DNA from: Stagonosporopsis chrysanthemi
Taxonomy: Eukaryota > Ascomycota > Dothideomycetes > Pleosporales > Didymellaceae
Direction of reading: 5' to 3'
NCBI GenBank assembly: GCA_022560025.1
Contig: JAFISE010000149.1
Location: 1 to 64,000 of the forward strand
Length of the DNA: 64,000 nucleotides
The stretch's first letter is position 1. The number at the start of each line of letters is the position of its first letter. This document shows, in pieces, positions 10,655 through 21,875 of the stretch. The notes under the pieces are model-generated. The model was not told the DNA's origin, did not search any database, and saw only the letters and a program-made list of their open reading frames with translations. Both the position numbers and the translations under genes were made by a program.

Positions 10655-11037
10655 TGTAGTCACCCCGCGAACGGGCGTTGTTGGCAGGGCGTACCCACCC
10701 AGCCACACTATACGAGCATGCACGTCCTAGCACCCTGGTAGTGGAGGAACTAGTAGCATGAATCGTTTGGGGCTTATGGCAGGGGTGGCTTTATGCGCGG
10801 TTGCCTCCACTTTAAGGCCGCATAAGCGCTGCATGGCCTGGGAAGTTTGCTGGGACGTCACGCATGGAGAGGAGAGATTGAAAAAGCGATTAAGTGAGTT
10901 TCGCTAAGAGATCTATCGTAGAAGCCGCTATAAAGTACTAGAACAGTGCATGAAGCGTAAAAGGTCATTCACATATTGTGGTATCACACGTTTTCCCACC
11001 CCCTTTGCTTGGTGCAGACCGCAACAGGGCAAGGCAT
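10655..11037. other. Intergenic region between convergent genes
   Basis: These 383 bp lie between the RidA 3' end and the permease 3' end. I see nothing beyond probable 3' untranslated sequence. Confidence 0.5.
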
Positions 11038-12774
11038 CTAAGCCATATCCTTGGAGTTGACGGTCTCGAGGTGGGTGTGGGCGCCGGTTTTCTCGACACC
11101 ATAGTCGGAGCCAGAGTCGCCCTCGGCGTGGAAGCTGTCGACAGCGGTAGTGCTGAAGTGGCGGGCGGGCACCTTCTTCTCGAAGAGAATGTCAAGCTCG
11201 GCGTATGTGCGGCCCTTGGGCTCGGGGAGGCGGAAGAAGGCCCAGACGAAGCAGAGGAAGCAGGTGCCAGCGTAGAAGAAACCAGTCTTAGCGCCCCAAT
11301 TCTGTGTGATGTTAGTGGTGGATCTCTTGATCTAAGATAATGAAGAACTTACCCAGGCACCAGGGTTTAACATGCGAGGAGTGAGGACGTTTCCAACGCA
11401 GGAAGCCAGGTTGTAGAAGTTGCGAGCCAAGACGACAGTCTTCTGGCGGAGACGAGTAGATGGGATCTCGGCAACAATGGCGTAGCAAATGGGTCCAACG
11501 CTGATATTGTAGACGCAGGCGAAGACAAGGAGAAGAGCACCAATGGCCCATTGAGCGCTGAGGTTGCCCCTGCTGACGGTGCCCAAACCTCCGATAGCAA
11601 CGAGGATAGCAACCATAGCCAAGTCACCGCAAACGTAGAGAGTGCGACGTCCGACCCGGGGAATGAGAGCCCATGCGAGGAAGACACCGCAAGCACCGAT
11701 AGCGTACTGACCAAGGGACATGGAGAAAGCGTTGGACTCGTCGAGACCAGCCTGAATGAAGAAGTATGTTGAGTTACCGATGAGAGCAGCACCGCAGAAG
11801 GCCTGAGTGAACCAGGTCATGCAAGCGATTTCGGTACGGCGGAGATCGGTGCCACGGAAGCAGTCAACGTAGGAGGTACCCTCGGAAACAGCCTTCTCAA
11901 GCTCGTTGGTGTGGCGCATCATAGCAATGGTCTCGTCAGCGTTGAAGTCGGGGTGCTTGTCGGCAGAGGTGAGACGCTGCAGCATGAACTTGGCAGCCTC
12001 ATCGCGGCCCTTGCGGACAAGCCACCAAGGCGACTCGGGAGCGAAGTAGATGCCGATGAGGATGGGAGTGGGCCAGAGCCACTGCAGAGCGTAAGGGATG
12101 CGGTAAGCCCACTGGTCGGGACGGAGCGCAACACCCTTGAGGACACCGGAAGCGAGGAACTGGCCAATGACCCAGCAGAGGTTGACGTAGGTGGTGAGGA
12201 TGGGGCGCAGGGGAACGGGAGTAACCTCAGCGGCATATGTGCAGGTCAGAGTCTGGAACACACCCCAGGGAACACCGCAGCAGATGAGACCGACGAGGAG
12301 CATCTCGATGTTCACGGCGAAGAAGACGATGAAGATGAAGAGGTTGACGAAGAAGAGAGCGCCCATCATTGTCTTCCTGTAACCGAAGCGATCCGCAATG
12401 TAACCGTTGAGGAGGAGACCGAAGAATTCACCGACGAAGGCACCGTTGGTGAGACCAGACTGCCATGCGGCGGTGATTTCCCAAGACCCATCAGGGAGCT
12501 GGGAACCGTAGCGCTGCTTGAAGGCAGGTGCGGCGAAGAGAGAACCGATGAGTACCTTGTCGAAACCCTCCATTATGATAGCGGTAGAGAGCAAGACAGA
12601 CCAAGCGACGGCCTTGGGGTAGAGTCTAATACCCTCGCGCAGAGACATCTTCTGTTCCATCTCTGTGGCCTTGCTGGCATCGTGAGCGACCTGCCTGTGG
12701 TCGGGCATAGCGTAGGAAAGCTTGCGCTGCTGGTCGACATCGACCGCCACGACGCTGGAGTTGCGACGAGACAT
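11038..12774 (-). CDS. MFS alpha-glucoside/maltose permease
   Basis: Exons 11353-12774 and 11038-11301 flank a 51-nt intron and encode 561 residues. The protein has the 12-helix sugar-porter layout: a hydrophilic N-terminus of about 55 residues, the first helix block with IIMEGFDKVLIG, the loop motif ADRFGYRKTMMGALFF, PESPWWLVRKGR before the central loop, and the post-helix-10 region ending in PEPKGRTYAELDILFEKKV. The motif PESPWWLV and the overall length fit the fungal MAL/MPH alpha-glucoside:H+ symporters rather than hexose carriers. It acts in the plasma membrane, importing maltose and related sugars. It is divergent from a GH13 maltase and close to a Zn2Cys6 regulator, the arrangement expected of a MAL cluster. 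A TATA box sits 50 bp upstream of the start. The minus-strand start MSRRNSSVVAVDV at 12774 is the first Met. Confidence 0.92.
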
Positions 12775-12823
12775 GGTGGTGGTTGTGTTGTCGATTTGGT
12801 TCGAAGTCGGGGTGGAGAACGTG

Positions 12824-12830
12824 CTTTATA
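12824..12830 (-). promoter_or_regulatory. TATA box of the maltose permease gene
   Basis: TATAAAG reads on the minus strand, about 50 bp upstream of the permease start codon at 12774. Confidence 0.6.
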
Positions 12831-13752
12831 TTCGTGACCCAAGAGGGAAGTGAAAGATAATGCTTGAAGCCAACTAAGACCTCTTGTTCAGAGCTTGATC
12901 TGGAACTGTGGAGTTGGATCCTGAGCCTGCTGGTGATCCTCTCTCTCGGGTGGTCTCCAGGTTGTCTTATACAAATTGCTCGAGCTTCAGCACGCGAGTC
13001 TCATGCCATGCCCACGCTCTGCCAAGTGAGGGAATACCAATGGTGTGGTCTGGAGAGTGACGCGGGGAGAGAGGCGAGAATGCGGGCGCCGCAGCCACGC
13101 CCGTCGCAATTCTGCACACCAGATCTCCATCCGGGGATAGCCTGGTTCTAGTCTGGGGAAGAGGCGCCGATGGTCCAGCCCAGCAGATTTAGGTCTCCTG
13201 AAGGTAAGTTTTCGATTCGTCGAGCGTCGGTCCGACTTGCCCCATCGCGACGACGCAGTCAACATCGATCATCACGTGGGATGCACGATGCTAGTTCATT
13301 TGCTAGCTATGACTTGAACGAGACCTTCCAAGCTAGAAAAGCGGCATGCATGCAGGACGCAAGGGATATGATTCGCACGTTGTCGGCAAGCTGAGCTCGA
13401 GGCGTTCGTGTCACTGGTCGTGCTTCCCCACCTCCAGCTTCCAAGCCCCTAACGCTTTCCTTGCCTCGTCTAATTCATCGAGGGGTGTGGAGAACAGCTA
13501 ACGTGCACACCACCCCGACACCCCATGGGAAAGCCCAGCACACTGTAAAACGGTTCCCAGCGGCATCTACCCTCCTCAGCTCACTGCCGAACCGTCCGGA
13601 CCGACCTTAAGCCAATTGCAAACTTTCCGAGAATCATACCGCCGTTACTGTGTAGAGCCTCATTATCAATATGGTTCCTCAACTACAGGTGAGCATCACT
13701 CTATTACTTGCATTTTGCTCCACTTCAAACCCCGCTGGCTACGATTTGATGG

Positions 13753-13760
13753 TATAAAAG
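13753..13760 (+). promoter_or_regulatory. TATA box of the maltase gene
   Basis: TATAAAAG lies about 140 bp upstream of the maltase start codon at 13899. It is a strong match to a TATA box and suits a highly inducible gene. Confidence 0.65.
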
Positions 13761-13898
13761 TCGGTCTCGCAAGCCACTCGACTATCGAAAGGACCGCCCT
13801 GGATCGTTTCGACTTTGTCCGTGTGCTTCCAAGTTTGATCGAGCTTCACTTTGCACTTTTTGCACCTCTTGCATTTGTCTTTCACACACACAACTGAC

Positions 13899-15681
13899 AT
13901 GACTGTCACACAGAGACCTTGGTGGAAGGATGGCGTCGTCTACCAGATCTACCCCGCCTCCTTTAAAGACTCCAATGGTGATGGAATTGGTGATTTTCAG
14001 GGCATCATTTCTGAGTTAGACTATATTCGCTCCATTGGTGTTGACACCATTTGGATTTGCCCCATGTACGACAGCCCACAGGTCGACATGGGTTATGATA
14101 TCCGCAACTACGAAGATGTGTATGCCCCATACGGCACGCTTGATGATATGCAAAGGTTGATCGATGAGACACATGCACGTGGCATGCGAATCATTCTCGA
14201 CCTCGTCGTCAACCACACTTCTGACCAGGTAAGTGCTCTTTGATTCCTTGAGGTAAATTACAGTTGCTGATATTCTATAGCACGAATGGTTCCTCGAATC
14301 TCGCTCCTCCAAAGACAATCCTAAGCGCGACTGGTATATCTGGCGTCCTGCACGCTATGTTGATGGTGAGCGCAAGGCTCCAAACAATTGGGTTTCCAAT
14401 TTCACAGGTAGCGTTTGGGAGTGGGACGAGCACACACAGGAGTACTACCTCCATCTTTTCTGCCCCGAACAACCCGACCTGAACTGGGAGAACGAAGAGA
14501 CCCGCAAGGCTATCTATAAGTCTGCCATGGAGTTCTGGCTTGATCGCGGCGTTGATGGCTTCCGCGTTGACACCGTCAACATGTACAGCAAGGGCGAGAT
14601 GCTCGATGCCCCTATCACAGATCCCGGATCTGAGTGGCAATTCGCTGGCTACCAGTACTGTAACGGCCCAAGGATGAAAGAGTTCCTCGGCGAGATGAAC
14701 GAAGTCTTGAGCAAGTACGATGCCATGACTGTCGGTGAATGCCCCAACACCAAGGAGATGTCTCGCGTTCTCGAATACGTCTCCGCGAAGGAGAAGCAAC
14801 TGAACATGGTCTTCCAATTCGACGTTGTCGATGTTGGTCAGGGTCCCTATAAATTCCAGACTACACCGCGCAACTGGGTGCTGCCCGATTTCAAGAAGGC
14901 CATCGCTCGCACACAAGATCTAATCCGCGGCAACGATGGCTGGACAACAGTGTTCCTCGAGAACCACGACCAATCCCGCTCCATCACTCGCTTCACATCC
15001 GACGCTCCAGAACACCGCGTCGCCGGTGGTAAGATGCTCAGCTTGATGATGTGCGCCCTCTCCGGCACCCTATTCATCTATCAGGGCCAGGAACTCGGCA
15101 TGACCAACTTCCCTAAGACCTGGACCATGGACGAGTTTAAGGACGTCGATTCCACAAACTATTACAAGATGGTTGCGCACCGCACAAATAACGACCCCGC
15201 TGCGCTGGAAGCCGCACATACCTCACTCCAGCACCTGGCTCGCGACCACTCTCGCGTGCCCATCAGCTGGTCCAACGGCCCTACAAACGGTTTCTCACCC
15301 CCTGATGCGACAGCAAAGCCCTGGATGCGCCCACTTGAGGACGCGGATGTTTGCAATGCTAAGCAGCAGCAGTCCGATAAGGACTCAGTGCTCTCGTACT
15401 GGAAGCGCATGCTGGCCGTGCGCAAGCAGTACAATGACTTGCTTGTGCATGGCGAGTACGATGATTTGGACGTTGAGAACAAGGATTTTTATTCTTTCAC
15501 TAAGACTTGGAAGGGCAAGAAGGCGTTTGTTATATGCAACTTTACGGATAAGGCCCAGAAGCTGTTTGTTCCGAGCCAGGTTGGTAATGTCAAGAAGGAG
15601 CTGCTTATTAGCAGTGTCAATGAGCCGGTCGAGGAGGAGTTGGCTGCTTGGGAAGGCAGAATCTATCTGCTCGCGAACTGA
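13899..15681 (+). CDS. GH13 alpha-glucosidase (maltase)
   Basis: Exons 13899-14228 and 14281-15681 with a 52-nt intron encode 576 residues. The protein begins MTVTQRPWWKDGVVYQIYP, a classic GH13 subfamily start; upstream in-frame Met at 13851 would add an unlikely extension. The four conserved regions are present: DLVVNHTSDQHEW, GFRVDTVN with nucleophile Asp207, TVGECPN with acid/base Glu263, and ENHDQSR with transition-state stabiliser Asp340. Thr208 follows the nucleophile. In Saccharomyces, Thr here goes with alpha-1,4-specific maltases and Val with alpha-1,6-specific isomaltases, so maltase activity is favoured. There is no signal peptide, so the enzyme should be intracellular and hydrolyse imported maltose. 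The gene is divergent from the permease and convergent with the Zn2Cys6 regulator. Confidence 0.95.
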
Positions 15682-15794
15682 ACGGCACTGCTATAATATT
15701 CTCACAGATATAGACATTTGCCATGTTTCCCTGAGAGGGACGAAATGCACAAGATTGGTGCAATTCCAGCAAGGTTGTGGTATACGGATAAATG

Positions 15795-17590
15795 TCAAGT
15801 GCTAAAGTGTGCCTTGGATAACCGCCTTGAGATGTTGTTCCAAGTCGCCAGTTGACCAATCCTGACTTCTCTGGGGATCCCCACACCCTCATTCAGGTGG
15901 TGTGCCTGCATTTCGTTTATACTTTGCTCATCCGCCATTTCCTCCAGACCCGCCGCTGTCTTGGACTGCGCCACCTGGTACCACGGGTCGTTTGCGCAAG
16001 GACTCTGCAGATCAAGCGGCAAATTGGGCGAACTTGCATTGCTGACCGCCTCGGGGAACATGGTCTGCAGGCGCTCGAGCTTCTCCAGCAGAATGCCCCG
16101 CCGGGTCGTATCCAGCTGTGGCAAGAGGAGCACAAAGTCTAGAATAAAGAGGAAATCATCGATGCGCAGAGCCGTTTCTTCCAGTGTGCCGGCAGGGATG
16201 TGGATCAGCACGTCGGCAATGGTGTCGGTGATCTCGAACAGCTTCTGCGTGATGGAGCTGCCGTGCACTTCAATGTCCTGGCGTGACATGCTCGACAGCT
16301 GCTGCCGTAATGACTGCGATAATCGGACTGGGAACAGCAGGGATAGGCACTCCTTTGATGATCGCGAAGACAGCAGCGTCTGGCCCATAGCGAGCCGCCA
16401 GACTAGTGTGCGGAGCCATTCGCGTGTGATGGTCAGGTCAGCGCGCTGCATCATGGAAAGATTGGCTAGCTCCAGCGCATCGGCCTCCGGATCGCCCTCG
16501 AGCTCGCGCGACTTGGCCTCGACCCACGTACTCGTGACGGGGCCGGTCTGTCCGGCTGCACCGAGCCAGCTGCTGAGAAACTCTGTGTCAAGAAGGCGAA
16601 AGAGCTTAATGATTTGGTTGAAGCCCTCGTGTACCTGCAAGGGGATGGTGGGGTCATCCTCCGGTAAGGTGTAGAGTGGCAACATAATGGCTTGTCGATA
16701 ATCGAGAATGGCGAGAAAACGCTCGTGAATGTAGGCTTGCCAGTACAAGCGTTGGCGTCTCGATCTTTCCGGACCCGTGAGGTTGCCAACGTGGTCTGGA
16801 TTGTCGATGCGCAACAACTGTATTGCGCTGATTGCATCTCTCATCCAGTGGAACGCCGCGTCGCTGCCCTGGAGACTCATCATGCAATTATGAATGAAGA
16901 TGGACTGCATTGCTCGCATCACGGAGGAGTGGTGGCTCTTGTGCGGTGGTTTCAATGTGTCAATAGACAGATCCATGAGGTTTTCGATGGTCTGCACCAC
17001 GTCTTCAGTGCGGCTGTTCCCATACCGAGTTAGATTCAGAGTACAGCCACCGAAGGAGTATATGAAAGACCGCATTTCTGGATCACGATCCATTGAGTTG
17101 ATGTAATGTCGTAACTCGTGCTCAGCGATGACCGGTTGCACGGGATAGACGCCTTCCATGTAATCTGGTATGAGGTCCAGAAAGAAGGTTTTGCTGTATT
17201 GAGGACCAACAGGGGACTCAGGAGATGCTGGAACGGGTCAAACCCAGCGCGCTTGAATTGGCGGTAAATTTGGTGGATAGAAGACGTACCTGAGCTGAAC
17301 CCATTGTGGTCAAAAGAGTAAGTGAATCCGTTGTACGGTTGGCCGTGCTGTCCATTTGCTGGTAGTATAGTAGGCGGAGATAACGACTGAGAAGTATTCG
17401 TCTGGTTCCTGAACTCGGAAATGATATGGCCTCTCTTCCCCTGGCTCCTGAGCTTGCCCGTAGCGGAGTACACGCATCTCAGGCCGAGGTGACTGCACTG
17501 CTGACATCTCTCTTGACCATTGCACTTTACCTTACGGCGCTTGCATGCGTCGCATGCTTTGGAGACTCTTTTTTGAGTTGATGAATCCAT
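15795..17590 (-). CDS. Zn2Cys6 transcriptional regulator of the MAL cluster
   Basis: Exons 17290-17590 and 15795-17227 encode 577 residues. The 62-nt intron (17228-17289) is required to join the DNA-binding domain to the body: its removal gives HNGFSSASPESPVGPQYS and the long downstream frame. The binuclear cluster has Cys13, 16, 23, 29, 32 and 39, spaced CX2CX6CX5CX2CX6C, followed by a basic linker LRSQGKRGH. The remaining 450 residues are a helical fungal regulatory domain with RSRRQRLYWQAYIHERFLAI and LRTLVWRLAMGQTLLS, as in MAL activator/AmyR-like proteins. The gene is convergent with the maltase (113 bp between stops). Position next to permease and maltase suggests it controls both. Direct target evidence is lacking. 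Confidence 0.88.
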
Positions 17591-18446
17591 GGTAGTGGGT
17601 CATGGTGTGCCGGGAAACGCTCTTGTAAAGATCTCCATGGGGTGTGGGTGATGAGGTGCGGGAAGGGCAGCAATGGAGTGCGGAGAAACCGGGGAGCTAG
17701 TACGATTCTGGCCTAATGCCCAGCCGCATGATTTGCTCGTTTGCCCTCACGTTATATTGACCAGCGGACAGGCGCAGGAGGCGCAGGTACTAGCAGTAGA
17801 ATCATGCACGGAAGCAGGGGCGAGTCATATGTAAGAACGGACATGTGGTTGGAACTGGCAATTCTAACGAACCTTGTAACGAGCAGCCTGACCACATGGT
17901 AAGCGCAGACCAGTAGCACCAGGTCATAAGTTTCGTGCCTACCGTGTTCACGCCTAGTCTTCCAGCCAAGTACGCGTAACTGCTCAGCAACGGCGTCTTC
18001 GCTTGAACATGTGAGAGTACAACACCGGTCAAGCTCGGCCATGTCTGCCTCGAGCCACAAACCTGACTTGACAGACTAAATCAAGCGAAGTTCGCACCAC
18101 GTTCCCAGACTGTCTTAGCTTGGATGTGGAGACATAGTGTTGGTGACATGTTCCGAAATGACAGACTTGTGTAAGCTTGAAAAATTAGCTATCTTGCATG
18201 CAGTACTTCCCGTCCCATGCTAACACAACCACAAGCATAAACAGTAGACAGTTGGGCAGTAAGAACAGGAACTTGAAGGTACTACGACCAACTGGACAAC
18301 GCTTCGCTATGCGACGCCATGCTCCGCTACGCTATGCATACATGAAGAAAAGGTAAAGTAGCTCAGCGCTATGCAGAAAAACAATCATAAGGCCGAAGCC
18401 TGGACACTCTGAAACGCAATCACACGATCGATCCTCTCTCCGCCGC
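17591..18446. other. Intergenic region
   Basis: These 856 bp lie between the MAL regulator start and the 3' end of the CDC6 gene. A short run of GCTATGC/GCTACGC-like words lies around 18300-18340. I see no gene. Confidence 0.5.
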
Positions 18447-20444
18447 TCAATCATCGCACAAGATTCCCTTCAAAATACTGCTGCCAGCACCAGTAAGAGC
18501 GCTCTCCAACTCGGTAGTACCAACTGCGCTCGCAACTCTCCGATCCTCTACAATAACACCTGGGAAGCCACTTGTCTTCCTGCCCCTCCTGCTGGGTGTG
18601 CCAGCATCCGCGACCAGCGATCCGGCTTTACCCTCGACAGCCGAGATGAGCGACATTGTCTCTAGACTGCCGACAATATCGCGAAACTCGGTGCTGGTGA
18701 GCGGATGGAGCACATTCTCGCGCTTACACAAAGTCGCGTAGGCTTCGAACAGTTCTTTGATCGTCGGGGCGGTATTGTGTGACCTTGAGGGCGTGTTAAG
18801 GACACTGTCGCCTGCTGATGCGCGCTTCTTCCTCTCCATGACTGAAAGGGAGCAAAGAACGGCCTTTTGCTGAAGGTTGAGATTCTGGAGTCGTTGCGTG
18901 GTGCCATTGCTGAAGACTGCTGCCGTGATCTTGGCCATGTGCGCGATCGTAGCTCGTGGAGCGTTTTCTGCAGTGAGTTGAGCCAGAGATGTTGCAAGAG
19001 CAGCTTGTGCGTTTGGCTTTGAGGGCGATCTAGGAGCAGCGGGCGAAAGGTTGACATTCTCGACCAATGGAGCCTTAGACGGGGAAGGTGTAGGCGATGG
19101 TGTGATCTCTGCAGCTCGGATGGCATGTTGGTTGCGAGTATCGGCCTCGATTAAATCGATTGCCCTTCGACAGATGTCTAGGGCTTTTCGCAGGTCGCCA
19201 GATTGTGCAGCGACCTTCTTCGAGAGAAACATGATGGCAGTTGGGTGAATGAAGGGCAATTCGTTCGATCCAGCCGGTTGTAGCGCCTTCAACTTCGATG
19301 TGATGACGGAAGAAATCTGCTGCGCGGTGTATGGGAGGAATGGTAGGAGATGAGGCTTCAATCCGCGTGCCTTCAGCCGGGGGAGGAAGCGGTCTGTGAA
19401 GTCGAGTGCGTTTGCGATACCAACCAGGACGAGTCCCGAACTCTTCTGCAAAGACCATTCGAAGATATTGTACAGCAGGTCGATGTCTAGTTCTAGTAGA
19501 TGATCGACTTCATCGAGAGTTACGACGTAGGATGTTTTGCGCTGCATGAACAGCCTTCTCAGCTCCTCCATTTCGTCGCCCTCGGTGATTTCGGTGATGT
19601 TCACAAAGCCCTCGAGTAGCGCCCTATAGAGATCCACTGCATTTTTGACGCTCATGCAATTGATATACCCGGTCTTGACCGATGCGTCCGCTGCCACCGT
19701 TCGGCACACGTCGCTGACGAACGCGCTCTTTCCAGTGCCGGGTGGACCAGAAACATAGACGCATCCTGATTTCCTGGCTTTGGCCCGTGCGGAAATGAAG
19801 TTTTGCAGCTCGGCGCGTTCCGTATCGCGTCCGAAGAGTACTGTGGGTGCAGATCCGCGGGCGAAGGCCTGTCGTGCTTCATTGTAGACAGTCGGAGCTG
19901 TGCTTCGAGGTGTACCGGATGTGTGTGGAGTGCGAGGGGTCAACGGTCGGCCTGCGATGATGAGTCGTCGTGATGGTGTTACAGCAACTTTGTTCGAGAG
20001 CGCGTCGCGGTGTCGCGGAGTTGAAGGTGTGCAAGTGGATCGATCCGCAACGCGGGCAGGAATCTTTGCAGGAGAGTTCTCCTTCGCTGTTGATAGAGGC
20101 AGCCGCGATGCAATTGTTTTTGCTGGCGTTGTGCGAGCCTTCTTTCTGCGTTTTGTGCATGGCTCCTTCTCCTTGGCGTCCTCTGCCATTTCCACGTCGC
20201 TTCCCTCCTCGATGTACGCATTTTGCTTTTTCGGTGTGACGAACGGGTTTTCCTGCTCTGCTTCGTCGAGGATAACGAACGCTGTTCGCCGAGTCGCGCG
20301 CGTTAAAGTGCTGGGAGCTACATCTGCACGACGTGTGAGCTTCGCGCTGCCGGGAAAAAGTCGAAAGGAGCGGCCGTTGCCCTTACCTTGGGTCGTTGCG
20401 CGAGCAGAGCTGCGAGTCCTCTTTCCAAGAACTGTAGAAGGCAT
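18447..20444 (-). CDS. CDC6: Cdc6/Cdc18 DNA replication-licensing ATPase
   Basis: This is a single open frame of 665 residues. The N-terminal 190 residues are basic and disordered with many CDK-type S/T-P sites (VTPKK, CTPSTPRHR, VTPSRR, PLTPRTPHTSGTPR) and a TKRRKKAR nuclear-localisation-like stretch. The AAA+ module follows, with Walker A GPPGTGKS at 233-240 and Walker B VVTLDEVD at 307-314, then sensor-type IANALDFTDRFLPRL. The C-terminal winged-helix region covers roughly the last 170 residues, including QKAVLCSLSVMERK. Cdc6 binds ORC-bound origins in G1 and loads MCM2-7, and CDK phosphorylation removes it in S phase. The size and lack of a BAH domain separate it from Orc1. Upstream MluI cell-cycle boxes support G1/S transcription. 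Confidence 0.93.
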   Translation of the reverse strand: MPSTVLGKRTRSSARATTQGKGNGRSFRLFPGSAKLTRRADVAPSTLTRATRRTAFVILDEAEQENPFVTPKKQNAYIEEGSDVEMAEDAKEKEPCTKRRKKARTTPAKTIASRLPLSTAKENSPAKIPARVADRSTCTPSTPRHRDALSNKVAVTPSRRLIIAGRPLTPRTPHTSGTPRSTAPTVYNEARQAFARGSAPTVLFGRDTERAELQNFISARAKARKSGCVYVSGPPGTGKSAFVSDVCRTVAADASVKTGYINCMSVKNAVDLYRALLEGFVNITEITEGDEMEELRRLFMQRKTSYVVTLDEVDHLLELDIDLLYNIFEWSLQKSSGLVLVGIANALDFTDRFLPRLKARGLKPHLLPFLPYTAQQISSVITSKLKALQPAGSNELPFIHPTAIMFLSKKVAAQSGDLRKALDICRRAIDLIEADTRNQHAIRAAEITPSPTPSPSKAPLVENVNLSPAAPRSPSKPNAQAALATSLAQLTAENAPRATIAHMAKITAAVFSNGTTQRLQNLNLQQKAVLCSLSVMERKKRASAGDSVLNTPSRSHNTAPTIKELFEAYATLCKRENVLHPLTSTEFRDIVGSLETMSLISAVEGKAGSLVADAGTPSRRGRKTSGFPGVIVEDRRVASAVGTTELESALTGAGSSILKGILCDD

Positions 20445-20445
20445 A

Positions 20446-21875
20446 TTGTTTGTCTGGAAGGTGCAATGGCGGGTCGGGGAGGTGCACCTGAGACGGAATG
20501 ATGAGGAAGGAGCTGCAACGCGAACGCGAGGAAAGCGCGACGCGTTGAGTGCACCCGATAAGGCTAGCGCAATATTCGCGTCAGTGCTCTTCTCTTCGAG
20601 CAGTTATCCCATATCGCATCAAGTAAATATGCCGAAGATTCGCTCAGTGACTACCATGAGAGGAGACACACGAGCGATAACAGGCTAGAGCAATTCCTCA
20701 GCTGTCTGCGACTGGCCCTGATGCGACTAGCTACAAGCACCATGCACCACCAGTCAGCCAGACTAAGGTGAATACATAGCAAATACGTGTACAACATTTC
20801 ATAAGACTTTGCTTTCGTTACGTCCTACTGCTTCTCAACGAAGTCTTTAGCGGGGCGTCTGAAGAGTTCGGATGTGTTGCCGCACGCCATTGCATTGTTG
20901 TGAGAGGCGCACAAGAGGCGCACGAGACGAGTATACACCGGCACTCTGAGAAAGGCCCCCAGTCAAGCATCGCAAGATGAAATGGCCATCGGGTTCACAA
21001 CTTGGGGTAGACACTGAGCCGGTCAGATGCAAGGCTTATTCGAATGTAGCGCGTATTGCTTTTTGGACTCGTGAGGCCCTGGTTGTGCAGCTTCTCTGAT
21101 GAACCTAGGATGCGAAGCGCGGCATTGATCACAACTTAGCAATCGATGCCATGCTAGTACTTCGAACTATAAACCTTCCTTGTTTGTCAAACACACCAGC
21201 CTTTCCCCAACACATCACAGACTAAACCAAACTCACAGTGACGCCCAAACAACTCACCACTTCCAGCAATGCATCCCTCACCGCTCCGCCACTTCCAACC
21301 CCAGGTGTTCGGTTTTCATTCCGAAATTGACACAACAGCTGATGGGCGCTTCATGCATAGCTCATGGCTCTGAGAAGAAGTCGGCACGGTAGCCGTAAGG
21401 GGCTCTCTCTCGCCCTCCATGTCGCTTCCCCGCCATAACCCCATAGCAATGTCAGGAGGTAACATAAATGAGCTCCCCACAGGACCACGACAATGCTGAT
21501 TTCAGTGGGTATTCTGTGTGCATCAACCGCCGCTATTGCTTGAAAGGTATCTGTAGTGGTGTCGCGAGTTACGGCGAAAAGCCGGCGATTACGAAGATTG
21601 GCTAGAAAATTTGGGGCGGTGGACCCAACCAGCTGCAAGAGCCGCAACGGGGCGTTAACACCGGTGCAAAATCTTTTGCCTAGGGTCTCCGATACGTCAT
21701 ATCGTTATATGGGTCGACTGTTGATAAGGATGGGGTTGAAGGACATTTGCATGCGACCAAGTTTTGGCGGAAATATCCTACATTACCTCCGTTCACCTCA
21801 CAGTTCGATACTCACGCCACGGAACCTTTGCCTACCCCAAAATTCACCTAGGACAGCTACATCACTACAGCAATC
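20446..21875. other. Intergenic region, 1.4 kb
   Basis: The first 150 bp are the CDC6 promoter with its MCB cluster. The remainder up to the SDR start shows no gene that I can support. Confidence 0.5.
20518..20581. promoter_or_regulatory. Cluster of MluI cell-cycle boxes upstream of CDC6
   Basis: A perfect MCB, ACGCGT, lies at 20540-20545, about 96 bp upstream of the CDC6 start. Two adjacent ACGCGA hexamers lie at 20518-20529, and ACGCGA on the opposite strand at 20576-20581. MBF-type factors bind such sites in CDC6/cdc18 promoters of yeasts. Confidence 0.6.

Larger units (their letters stand above)
12775..13898. promoter_or_regulatory. Divergent MAL promoter region
   Basis: About 1.1 kb separates the start codons of the permease (minus) and the maltase (plus). 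It carries TATA boxes facing each gene. CGG-containing elements that could suit a Zn2Cys6 factor include a CCGTCCGGACCG palindromic stretch at about 13592-13603 and CGG-N7-CGG at about 13551-13563. Which of these is bound cannot be told from sequence alone. Confidence 0.5.

Noticed and set aside
12775..13898. Several SYGGRG (CreA-like) hexamers in the MAL promoter
   Set aside because: The number is close to what is expected by chance for such a short degenerate motif, so I do not list them as sites, although carbon repression is likely biologically.
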